DNA of 29,936 bases, from the IMG/VR virus record IMGVR_UViG_3300037847_006539, positions 1 through 29,936 of that record, one strand, 5' to 3'. The DNA comes from a virus. The notes below the pieces were generated by a model that saw only the letters and a list, made by a program, of their open reading frames with translations, was not told where the DNA came from and did not search any database. Below are positions 22,585 through 29,925 of this stretch, piece after piece. Both the position numbers and the translations under genes were made by a program. Position 1 is the stretch's first letter; each line of letters starts with the position of its first letter.

Positions 22585-22762
22585 TTTTTTTTCCTATATG
22601 GTTATTGGTTTTTCGTGGCCCTACACTGTTTACGGTTGTGACCCTAACCACACATTTACATTATACACAAGTTATTCATAGCTGTGAATAACCTGTGTAT
22701 AACTTTTTTCACAAGTTATTCATAGGCTGTGAAAAACCTGTGAATAACCTGTGTATAACTTT
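22585..22762. other. Candidate replication origin: cluster of DnaA-box-like 9-mers
   Basis: This 178-base gap has seven 9-mers fitting TTWTNCACA: plus strand at 22661-22669 (TTATACACA) and 22705-22713 (TTTTTCACA); minus strand at 22683-22691, 22694-22702, 22728-22736, 22739-22747 and 22750-22758. The minus-strand copies step by exactly 11 bases within each group. The two halves (about 22666-22709 and 22711-22762) are imperfect tandem copies. The region 22661-22702 also folds as an 18-bp inverted repeat with a six-base loop, followed by a T-run (22704-22709). Host DnaA binding and replication start are inferred. Confidence 0.65.
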
Positions 22763-23140
22763 CTATATACCTCTTTTCTGGAAGATTTCCAAGCATTCTT
22801 CAAAATCTTCTTTCACTGGATAATTTTTTTTACACCATCCAATCAGGTCTTTTTTGTTTCTCAGGTTTGTAATATTGCTGCACATCTCCCCACTCACTTC
22901 ACCAGTGGCGGAATTGGTTTGGGTCATACACATAAGTTCCCGACAAAGACCATCCCCATTCTTCCCAATGAAATCCGGTTCACATATCGGAAGAACCACA
23001 TCCAACTTTCCCAGTTCTTTGGCCACTGGGTCACTTGGAACCACAATGGTTTCCTGGGCTTTGTTTCCGTTCATTATTCCGAAAGTTACAGAGCCACCAA
23101 CGACCAATCCAACCACAGCCGCCACAATAATTTCTATCAT
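22763..23140 (-). CDS. Cysteine-rich membrane-anchored protein of unknown function
   Basis: This 125-residue product from ATG 23140 (GAGG five bases upstream) has one N-terminal membrane segment (IIVAAVVGLVVGGSVTFGI) and an outside-facing domain with six cysteines (ICEPD, LCRE, MCMT, MCSN, WCKK, ECLE), suggesting three disulfides. I have no family name. It lies directly upstream of the origin-like region and the capsid gene, and downstream of a terminator at 23152-23183. It may be a lysis, superinfection or virion surface protein; position does not settle this. Confidence 0.65.
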   Translation of the reverse strand: MIEIIVAAVVGLVVGGSVTFGIMNGNKAQETIVVPSDPVAKELGKLDVVLPICEPDFIGKNGDGLCRELMCMTQTNSATGEVSGEMCSNITNLRNKKDLIGWCKKNYPVKEDFEECLEIFQKRGI

Positions 23141-23151
23141 AAAAACCTCGT

Positions 23152-23183
23152 AAAAAAGGGGATGGGTAATTACACCCATCCCC
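23152..23183 (-). terminator. Strong Rho-independent terminator after the fibre gene
   Basis: On the minus strand the stem GGGGATGGGT (23183-23174) and ACCCATCCCC (23167-23158) with a six-base loop is followed by TTTTTT (23157-23152). It lies just after the fibre gene stop and before the cysteine-rich gene. A terminator inside the late operon would reduce readthrough into the capsid genes unless another promoter or antitermination exists. Confidence 0.85.
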
Positions 23184-23204
23184 AAAGTGGAGAATAATGG
23201 AAGA

Positions 23205-24905
23205 TTATAGAGAAATAGCTACATCAACAGTGACACCTGTCACACTTGTTACTCTCAAAGCAGTGGTGGAAACATAAACGACATCCAAGTGGATGAGGTT
23301 TCCAGCTGAGTCCATCGCTGAAACATGAACAAGTTTCTTTCCAAGATTATGGGTGATGGTTTGGGCTGTGTTGGCTGTTAGCGTAACTTGTGATTCATGT
23401 CGCAAGTCTTGAAGACGCAACGAAAAAGAACCATTGGAACTATCATAATTGATGAGTTCATCCGCTTGGGAACCAGCTGTGACAGCCGCGCGAACACGTG
23501 CATCTGTATAGTAAAGATTGTTACTTCCTTCAGCCACATCATCAGTATCGGCATCCAAAGAGTATTCACCAACGCCATCATAGGAAAGGCCAGTTCCAGC
23601 ACTGAATTCAGCAACGATATCAGAAAGAAGAACTTTGGCTTCACCAGTAGAACTATTGTATTGGAATAGGTTGGAATCTGGGGATGATACACTTTCGGCA
23701 CTGATGGCACCGCGCGCGCGCGCTTGCGTGAAATATTGGTTTGTTCCTTCTGAAACATCAGAAGTGGAACCATTGAAAGCAATAACGCCATTTGAAATTC
23801 CAATGGCAGTTCCACCACTGAAAACACCTCGAACGTTAGCAGTGGAAACCAACATATCACCACTGGAATTTGTGTATTGTAAAAGGTTCCCAGCATCTGA
23901 TGACGCTTGAACACTTCCACGCGCTCGAGATTGGGAGAAGTAAAGATTGGAACTTCCTTCATCGACATCATCAGAATCACCATTGAAAGAGATGGTACTT
24001 CCAGAAATGCCAATGGCAGTTCCACCAGTCAAGTTTATGCCGAAAACACCAGTAGAACTATTATAAGCCAAACCAGTTCCAGCACTTACAGCCGCGCGAG
24101 CTCTGGCATCCGTAAAGTAAAGATTGTTACTTCCTTCAGCGATATCATCACTATCGGCATCCAGTTCAAATTCACCAACGCCATCATAAGAAAGACCACT
24201 TCCAGCACTGAATTCACCAGTAACATCAGAAATCAAAACTTTCATGGCACCAGTAGAACTATTGTATTGAAGAAGGTTCCCATCTGGGGATGATACACTT
24301 TCAGCACTGATGGCGTTACGCGCTCGAGCTTGGGTGAAGTATAGGTTCGATGTTCCTTCAGCGATATCATCAGTATCAGCATTCAGAGAGAAGGTGATTT
24401 GTCCGCTGTTTGTACTGGCAGAAAGACCAGAACCAGCCGCGATGTTTGCTGAAATGGTAGCATTGGAAGCATTTACCGTTATACCGTCACCAGCTTGGAG
24501 AACGGCCCCAACTTCAGCCGCTGAAAGTGGGCTTTCAATCTCTGTATAGTTGGCAGTACTTGAACCATTCGCACCGGAAACGATATAGGTTTCTGTTCCA
24601 GCACTTGGGGCGGTAAGAATAAGAACATCACCTTCTTTCAGTGAAGCGGCTGTGGAACCTTCATTGGCTACAAAATTAGCCAAACTGGTTTGGGTGCTGT
24701 CCACATGAACATCTGTAATGGCCAATGATGATATCGAAAGTTCACCATCTGCCACACTCAACATCGAGGAAGAGCCACTGGCAATAGCATTTATGAAAGA
24801 AAGCGCTGAAACATCTTGTTTTCGTACAAGGTGATTATCTGCACTTGGGGCGTTATCAGCTTGTACAGCCCCTTTAAAAGTTACGGATGGATTAAAAAAG
24901 TCCAT
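23205..24905 (-). CDS. Repeat-rich fibre protein (head fibre or tail fibre)
   Basis: This 566-residue Ser/Gly/Ala-rich protein has an N-terminal virion-attachment-like stretch (NHLVRKQDVSAL) and five copies of a 22-23 residue unit of the form DDxxEGSxNLYFTxARARxAxxA at residues 179-201, 253-275, 312-334, 382-403 and 455-477. Such units are common in trimeric phage fibres. The C-terminus (TITHNLGKKLVHVSAMDSAG) is a small beta domain also seen in the next small gene. The gene lies in the capsid region, not with the tail tip, so a head fibre is possible. GGAG lies seven bases before the ATG. Confidence 0.75.
   Translation of the reverse strand: MDFFNPSVTFKGAVQADNAPSADNHLVRKQDVSALSFINAIASGSSSMLSVADGELSISSLAITDVHVDSTQTSLANFVANEGSTAASLKEGDVLILTAPSAGTETYIVSGANGSSTANYTEIESPLSAAEVGAVLQAGDGITVNASNATISANIAAGSGLSASTNSGQITFSLNADTDDIAEGTSNLYFTQARARNAISAESVSSPDGNLLQYNSSTGAMKVLISDVTGEFSAGSGLSYDGVGEFELDADSDDIAEGSNNLYFTDARARAAVSAGTGLAYNSSTGVFGINLTGGTAIGISGSTISFNGDSDDVDEGSSNLYFSQSRARGSVQASSDAGNLLQYTNSSGDMLVSTANVRGVFSGGTAIGISNGVIAFNGSTSDVSEGTNQYFTQARARGAISAESVSSPDSNLFQYNSSTGEAKVLLSDIVAEFSAGTGLSYDGVGEYSLDADTDDVAEGSNNLYYTDARVRAAVTAGSQADELINYDSSNGSFSLRLQDLRHESQVTLTANTAQTITHNLGKKLVHVSAMDSAGNLIHLDVVYVSTTALRVTSVTGVTVDVAISL
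23475..24371 (-). repeat. Five-copy intragenic repeat in the fibre gene
   Basis: The fibre gene encodes five near-identical blocks of 22-23 residues separated by 37-51 residues, with longer similar stretches between copies 1 and 4 (AESVSSPD) and copies 2 and 5 (LSYDGVGE precedes both). Recombination between copies could change the fibre length. One copy contains the alternating CG run at 23711-23723. Confidence 0.8.
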
Positions 24906-24932
24906 GGTTGTTCTCCATTGGTTGTTATGAAT

Positions 24933-25157
24933 CTATGTCAAATATACAGTGCCACTTATCGCCACTGCAAAGGTGATAGTGATGGAATTGCTGTAATATT
25001 GTATATCACCCATTATCTGATTTCCATCTGAATCTACTATGATAACCCGTGGTTTGTGACCAAAAGAATGGGAAATTGATACACTAGATTGATTATCGAA
25101 ATCTGTTGTAGTTTGGGTAGTCCCACCAGTGGATGGGTTGTATATTGGGATGGCCAT
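24933..25157 (-). CDS. Small beta-domain protein related to the fibre C-terminus
   Basis: This is a 74-residue protein. Residues 27-74 (SVSISHSFGHKPRVIIVDSDG, then ITITFAVAISGTVYLT) align in pattern with the last 55 residues of the fibre gene (TITHNLGKKLVHVSAMDSAG, then LRVTSVTGVTVDVAISL). It therefore looks like a free copy of the fibre's small C-terminal domain, possibly a virion cement or fibre-tip protein. AAGGAAGGA precedes ATG 25157 well. Confidence 0.65.
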   Translation of the reverse strand: MAIPIYNPSTGGTTQTTTDFDNQSSVSISHSFGHKPRVIIVDSDGNQIMGDIQYYSNSITITFAVAISGTVYLT

Positions 25158-25173
25158 GGTTCCTTCCTTTGGT

Positions 25174-25482
25174 CTATTCGAATATCAAATAGATAGTCGC
25201 GGTTCCAGATTGGGAAGCCAAATAGATACTTCTATTGCTTGTGGTCTGTACTGGGTTGTATTGGATGATACTGGATACGGCTTGTGGGAATGCATCCGCC
25301 ACCGGTGAAGCCCCATCTGTTCCAATATAAGAGAAATAAATTGCTTGGGATACTGCTTGTACCGTTACAAGCTTGGCCCATTTCGGAATGATTACTTCTT
25401 GATTGGTAGTGGTGACACTTGCTATTTTTTTATTTGCTCCACCATTGTTCCAATTTAAAGTGGTAAGGTCAATTGCTGCCAT
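25174..25482 (-). CDS. Small beta-rich virion protein, unknown
   Basis: This 102-residue protein is rich in Thr, Ser, Ala and Ile, with alternating hydrophobic residues (KLVTVQAVSQAIYFSYIG and RSIYLASQSGTATIYLIFE) indicating a beta sandwich. AGGA lies about seven bases before ATG 25482. Together with its neighbours it makes a group of small beta proteins between scaffold and capsid, probably on the virion surface. Head decoration is a reasonable guess only. Confidence 0.55.
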   Translation of the reverse strand: MAAIDLTTLNWNNGGANKKIASVTTTNQEVIIPKWAKLVTVQAVSQAIYFSYIGTDGASPVADAFPQAVSSIIQYNPVQTTSNRSIYLASQSGTATIYLIFE

Positions 25483-25742
25483 TGTTTTTCCTGTGGTTTA
25501 TTGGTTATTTTTTTCGTTTCCGATTCGTTGTTGTTCTGTTCCCACGCTTGGGGAGTTTCCGTTTTTTCCCAGCCATCGACAAAGCTATAGCAATGGATTG
25601 CTTTCGTCCTTTGCCCTCTTTCAAGAGCTTCTTTATTTTCTTGGATACGTTTTTTGATTTTTTTCTTTGTGTTGGCATTGGGTTTTCCAGGATGTAGATA
25701 GTATTCACCATCTATATTATAGGCCGTGATATTGGTTATCAT
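25455..25742 (-). CDS. Overlapping open frame, 95 residues, uncertain
   Basis: This frame starts with an ATGA overlap to the scaffold stop (25739-25742), as expected for a real operon gene, and runs to 25455, overlapping the next gene by 28 bases. It also overlaps, in another frame, the whole of the small basic protein at 25505-25678. Its first part (ITNITAYNIDGEYYLHPGKP) looks protein-like; the rest is Lys/Gln/Asn-rich. Either both are translated or only one is. I give moderate support because of the coupled start. Confidence 0.4.
   Translation of the reverse strand: MITNITAYNIDGEYYLHPGKPNANTKKKIKKRIQENKEALERGQRTKAIHCYSFVDGWEKTETPQAWEQNNNESETKKITNKPQEKQWQQLTLPL
25505..25678 (-). CDS. Short basic protein of the DUF6496-like type
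   Basis: This 57-residue protein from ATG 25678 (PTQRKKSKNVSKKIKKLLKE, then RKQSIAIALSMAGKKRK) has the K..AIAIALS.AGK motif of a widespread small basic phage and bacterial family that I associate with DUF6496. A weak GGA lies upstream. It overlaps the 95-residue frame entirely in another reading frame. The motif match makes it the better-supported of the two. High charge suggests DNA association. Confidence 0.6.
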   Translation of the reverse strand: MPTQRKKSKNVSKKIKKLLKEGKGRKQSIAIALSMAGKKRKLPKRGNRTTTNRKRKK

Positions 25743-26410
25743 TGCTTAAATCTGTTGTTTCTCATTTCGTAGTATTGTTTTTTCAACTGGGCACGATTCT
25801 GTTGATAAAATTCGAAATCACTTCCAGCACGCTTCCACATATCGGCTGAAGTGGAATGGTCTTGGGTTTGGGCTACTCCTTGATTGGAAGTGGGCCTTTG
25901 TGCCATTGGATTGGAAGATGGGGATGGGGCTGGGGCTTGGGTTTGTGCTGGGGCTTGGCCTTGGGCTGGGGCTTGTTCTTGTCCTTCTTCTGTTATTCTA
26001 AAATATGGCTGAAGAACAGTGGGTATTTCTCCACTTTCACCCATTCCACTTATCCATTCCGAAAGTGATTTTTTATCCTTCTGGCTTTTCCCGTCCATGG
26101 CTTTGGTATATTGCCACTCGATAAGGTCTCTTATTTCTGGGTCGGTTATCCCATGGCTTGCGATGGCTGAATGACGTTCATATCTTTGATTGGATACAGC
26201 CAATTCATCTTGTAACTGTGATAGCTGGGAAGCCATGGCATCCACACCCTTCACTTTTTCATTCATGGTTTCCAGTTGGGCTTCCAGCTCTGAAACCTTC
26301 CCTTCTGCCATCCTCTTTCCTTCAGCCACTTTGGATAGTCGTTCCCTAACAATCCCATCCACTTCTGATTTTAGGATATATTCTTGTCCTTCATGTGTAA
26401 TTATTTTCAT
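25739..26410 (-). CDS. Capsid scaffolding protein
   Basis: This 223-residue protein has a coiled-coil N-terminal half (VAEGKRMAEGKVSELEAQLE, SQLSQLQDELAV), a linker very rich in Ala, Pro and Gln (residues about 144-180), and a basic C-terminal tail (RAQLKKQYYEMRNNRFKQ), the usual features of a phage scaffold whose basic end touches the coat. It lies directly downstream of the portal. AAGGAG lies seven bases before ATG 26410. No protease domain is seen, so the scaffold may leave intact. Confidence 0.85.
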   Translation of the reverse strand: MKIITHEGQEYILKSEVDGIVRERLSKVAEGKRMAEGKVSELEAQLETMNEKVKGVDAMASQLSQLQDELAVSNQRYERHSAIASHGITDPEIRDLIEWQYTKAMDGKSQKDKKSLSEWISGMGESGEIPTVLQPYFRITEEGQEQAPAQGQAPAQTQAPAPSPSSNPMAQRPTSNQGVAQTQDHSTSADMWKRAGSDFEFYQQNRAQLKKQYYEMRNNRFKQ

Positions 26411-26425
26411 GGTTCACTCCTTTGA

Positions 26426-27874
26426 TTATGCAAATTCTATTTTTTGTTGTCTTATGGTGCGTAGTTTTTCCACGGCCTGTTCTTCTGTCGTAATATCTGG
26501 ATACAGTTTCATTATGGCATCCACCGGACCTATCAGATTCTTATCCAATAGCGCAATGATATTTTCCCTTTGGGCCTTGGCTTCCATCTCTGAAAGTTCA
26601 ATGGCTTCATAACTGATAATATACCCATCTTCTGGATAATTTGTGTCTAAAATGGCATTGGATATCATGGCAGCCTTGGAAATGGCTTCCATATCAGAAG
26701 TTCGGAACTGGAATTCATACTTTTCCTGGGCATCCCTCATAGATTCCTTGGACATTGCAATGGAATAACCACTTCTTGGGTCGGAAGAAACTTTTTGAAC
26801 ACTGGCTGGGTCTATTCCCATTTGCGTGGCCAATCTTCTTTCATAGGTGACAATGGCCCCCAACATGGTGGATGGGTCCGACATTCCGGCTTGGAACTGC
26901 CCCAACATTGGTTGGGTGGAAGAATCTGGGTCCGCTACAAAACAAAGAATGGATGATGGGTCTGTGGATAGGCTCATTCTTTGGGATGCCATATTGGTAT
27001 CCATCGTGTTCAGTCCAGCCAATTGGCAGGAAACTGTATAGCGTTGGGGAAACGAATTATCGAACATAAGGTGCTTAAGGTACGTATAATATGTGGATGC
27101 TACCATGGAACCCGCCACCACTTCAGATAGCTGATAGGGTGAAAACAGCTTTCCTTCTATACTGGCATGATAGATAACCCATGGAAGGAATGGTTTTCCA
27201 GCCCCATCACGATATGGGTATTTCTCCCCACTGTGGTTTCCACCAAGAAATATTTCTGAAACATCTTCACCAAAGCTTCCATCTTTCTCCACAATATGGA
27301 CAGCATATTTGGGATTGTTCATGTCACGGATATCGTAACAGTCAGCCGTCCAGAACATTTCGCCAGTATTATCATTTTGTCTTAGTCTCAACTCATAAAG
27401 ATAATTCGGTTTCATGGGGTCACCGGCTGGGGCCATGGCATAAACCATATCTGGAGTTACTGGACGGAACATTATCTGATTGGAATCGGATATGTCTATT
27501 CTCATCAGCATTTCTCTAAGTCCAATCGTTTTCATCTGGACACTGCCCATCATTTCAAAATACTGGGACTTGTCCAAAGCCCCTTGGGGACCGATGAAAT
27601 CAAAGGCGGCTTGGGCTTTGTCTCTCTTTATTCCCACAGTGGGCTTTCTCGAATACAGAACCGCCAAGGCTTCACATCCATTCTTGAATACATTGGACGA
27701 CGTATCCAATGAACCCCATATGGCACGTCTATCCAAGGCCACTGAATCGGTTATGAAGTCCTCCAAATCTGGGGCCCAATTGCCTTCCAAAAGTCTTCTT
27801 CTTCTGGCTGTGGTTTCACATCTATCATTTGTGGCTTTGTCGGGATACATTGGTTTCACGGGTTGCGTTAACAT
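26426..27874 (-). CDS. Portal protein
   Basis: This is a 482-residue protein, normal size for a portal. It lies directly after the large terminase and before the scaffold. It has a portal-like pattern: N-terminal wing (DLEDFITDSVALDRRAIWGS), central region (PFLPWVIYHASIEGKLFSPY, VAGSMVASTYYTYLKHLMFD), and a C-terminal helical tail (YEFQFRTSDMEAISKAAMIS). It forms the dodecameric ring through which DNA enters the head. AGGA precedes the ATG by about nine bases. It resembles the SPP1/DUF935-like portals loosely; the assignment relies on order and length. Confidence 0.85.
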   Translation of the reverse strand: MLTQPVKPMYPDKATNDRCETTARRRRLLEGNWAPDLEDFITDSVALDRRAIWGSLDTSSNVFKNGCEALAVLYSRKPTVGIKRDKAQAAFDFIGPQGALDKSQYFEMMGSVQMKTIGLREMLMRIDISDSNQIMFRPVTPDMVYAMAPAGDPMKPNYLYELRLRQNDNTGEMFWTADCYDIRDMNNPKYAVHIVEKDGSFGEDVSEIFLGGNHSGEKYPYRDGAGKPFLPWVIYHASIEGKLFSPYQLSEVVAGSMVASTYYTYLKHLMFDNSFPQRYTVSCQLAGLNTMDTNMASQRMSLSTDPSSILCFVADPDSSTQPMLGQFQAGMSDPSTMLGAIVTYERRLATQMGIDPASVQKVSSDPRSGYSIAMSKESMRDAQEKYEFQFRTSDMEAISKAAMISNAILDTNYPEDGYIISYEAIELSEMEAKAQRENIIALLDKNLIGPVDAIMKLYPDITTEEQAVEKLRTIRQQKIEFA

Positions 27875-27876
27875 GA

Positions 27877-29322
27877 TTATTTCCTGTGTATTGGTATTTT
27901 CGAAAATTTGGGGGCACTGTATTTTACATCAAGAATGGGTACCACTGCATAACGTAATGCGTCAATTATATGCTTCCATTCTGACAGTCTATCCATGGCC
28001 CCACTTTTTTTCAAGGTCCAAGAAGATAGAGACCTAATAAGCCGTTTACATTTGGGATGGACAATAAATCTTCCTTGAACCATGGCTTCATGGATAAGTT
28101 GGCACCCATAATAGACGGACCATCTAGGCTTATGGGCTGTATGGATACGAAATGGGCATGAATTAGCCGGATAATCCAGAACATGTTCCAAGGCTGAACG
28201 AAGAAGCGAATTGGACATTCTTCCACCATGTTTTCCACCACCATGGGGACGGTCCCCAGTCCAGCGATTGATTTGTAGTGGTTCCAATCCGTTTCTTCTT
28301 ATCATTGCCACCATTGCCCTGGCATGGCGTCGAGCTGTGCCTTTTTCCTTTTCGCCACCAGCCGCAAAATATTCATCCAGAACATAGATGGTTTTATCAT
28401 CTTCTGATATCGCCACCAATAAGGCACACTGGGAAGTAGGTGTGTGCCCATGGTCGATACCGATGGAAAACTTATATTCTCCCACTGGACAAGGTGAATC
28501 GGATATATGTTGTTCTCCAAAATGTTCGAATATACGGCCATCCATGGGAACCCCAACATCCCAACTGGCTTCAAATCTGGCCCCTTTATCTATGGAAAGA
28601 TAGGTATCCGCCACCCTATCCACGTCTTCTTGGGATAACAAGGGTTCACAGCCCAATGGGGTGGTATTCTCCACCGATAAGGGAGCATGGATATCCCTAA
28701 CCTTTGGTGGTTTGGTTTCTGTTAAATTTTTCAACCATGTTAAATCACCCCCCCCTATTGGTGTCATCGTCATAAGCATCCGTCCTCTATTCCTCAATAG
28801 TCGAGCCGCAATTTCTCCAAAAAGTGCTTGGGGGCAGGGTTCATCCGCCCATGCAAAATCAATCGTACCAGATGCGGCTCCCAAGGTGCCTTGGTTGGCT
28901 GTCTTGAAGAACAACATGGAACCATTCTTGAGTTTGAACCATGGGTTCTTGGCTCTGTATCCTCTTCCTTCTTGATATTCTGGGCTATCTTCTGCATATT
29001 CATCAGCACCAATCAAAGAATGAATTTTGGATTGGATAATTTTGGATTGTTCCCAGCTATGGACAATGGCCCAAACTGTGATGGGTGGTTTTATGTGGCT
29101 AATATCCTTCCAAGGTGAAAAGCCTTTCATATGATATAAGCATTCAGCCGCCCCGACATAAGTTTTTCCCAGCTGATTGGCCGCACGAAATAGAGTTATG
29201 GGATGGGTACATTCCAGAACTTCTTTCTGTGGTGGGGATGGCATGAAAAAATCCAGAGGTTTGGCATCTGCCAATTCTTTCAGTTCTTTGGTTTTTCGCG
29301 CTGCTTGTAAAAGAGAAATCAT
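27877..29322 (-). CDS. terL: Terminase large subunit (packaging ATPase-nuclease)
   Basis: This is a 481-residue protein. Residues 46-54 (RAANQLGKT) are the Walker A-like loop, 154-162 (IDFAWADEP) the Walker B with catalytic Glu, and LMTMTP near 183-188 the coupling motif. The C-terminal nuclease has the acidic residues D290 (SIGIDHGH), D316 (YVLDEYF) and D454 (HIIDALRYA). It drives DNA translocation and cuts it at head filling. Start at 29322 overlaps the small terminase stop (ATGA). It is followed by the portal with a two-base gap. Confidence 0.93.
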   Translation of the reverse strand: MISLLQAARKTKELKELADAKPLDFFMPSPPQKEVLECTHPITLFRAANQLGKTYVGAAECLYHMKGFSPWKDISHIKPPITVWAIVHSWEQSKIIQSKIHSLIGADEYAEDSPEYQEGRGYRAKNPWFKLKNGSMLFFKTANQGTLGAASGTIDFAWADEPCPQALFGEIAARLLRNRGRMLMTMTPIGGGDLTWLKNLTETKPPKVRDIHAPLSVENTTPLGCEPLLSQEDVDRVADTYLSIDKGARFEASWDVGVPMDGRIFEHFGEQHISDSPCPVGEYKFSIGIDHGHTPTSQCALLVAISEDDKTIYVLDEYFAAGGEKEKGTARRHARAMVAMIRRNGLEPLQINRWTGDRPHGGGKHGGRMSNSLLRSALEHVLDYPANSCPFRIHTAHKPRWSVYYGCQLIHEAMVQGRFIVHPKCKRLIRSLSSWTLKKSGAMDRLSEWKHIIDALRYAVVPILDVKYSAPKFSKIPIHRK

Positions 29323-29855
29323 TTCTGTTTCAGTCTCACAACATTGGACCCATCCACCATCAGTTCATCCATAATCTGTTTCTTCAGAATGGGTGGAAGA
29401 GATTGGATGGCATCCACAATTTCTATCTTCAGCTGATGGGGTGAAGCTCCATGGGTTTCTTTGGATGCTTCCACAAATGTTCTAAGTTCATCATGTAGAG
29501 ATAGATGGAGTTTGTGGAGACTTCCCAAGGTATGAATAACTTTTTCATCCCGTGCAAACTCGATATCCGATTCAATCTCCAATAACTTACCAATCCTGAA
29601 TCTGATGGGGTCGGTATCGTAACTATCCATCACCTTCTTCTTGGCTTCTTCTCTGGCTTTGGCCTTGGCTTCATTCTTCTCTTTATCGGTTCGATATTTT
29701 TTCATCAGCCGGGAAACATTCGGAAGAGAACAGCCGAACTTTTTGGCGATGGCTGTATATGTCATCTCACCTTCCAGACAAAGCCTAACGATTTCTTGAC
29801 GTTGCCTTTCTGTAAGTTTGTGTTGGGGTGCTTTTCCTTTGGGATGCTTTGGCAT
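29319..29855 (-). CDS. terS: Terminase small subunit
   Basis: This is a 178-residue protein. The N-terminal HTH (LTERQRQEIVRLCLEGEMTY and IAKKFGCSLPNVSRLMKKY) recognises the packaging site. A charged coiled region (RTDKEKNEAKAKAREEAKKK) and an oligomerisation part follow. It is the first gene of the late operon, with the terminase large subunit overlapping by ATGA. The packaging site may lie in or near this gene or at the contig ends. No ribosome site was seen other than weak purines upstream of 29855. Confidence 0.82.
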   Translation of the reverse strand: MPKHPKGKAPQHKLTERQRQEIVRLCLEGEMTYTAIAKKFGCSLPNVSRLMKKYRTDKEKNEAKAKAREEAKKKVMDSYDTDPIRFRIGKLLEIESDIEFARDEKVIHTLGSLHKLHLSLHDELRTFVEASKETHGASPHQLKIEIVDAIQSLPPILKKQIMDELMVDGSNVVRLKQK

Positions 29856-29925
29856 TGGTTATTTTTCCGTTGGTTTCATGGTTACATTAAGCATTGTTGA
29901 CGACGTACAGAGAGAAAATATGGTG

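Noticed and set aside
22661-22709. A simple rightward terminator from the 18-bp stem and T-run
   Set aside because: There is no rightward gene upstream for it to end, and the repeated 9-mers with 11-bp spacing are explained better as protein-binding sites, although termination cannot be excluded.
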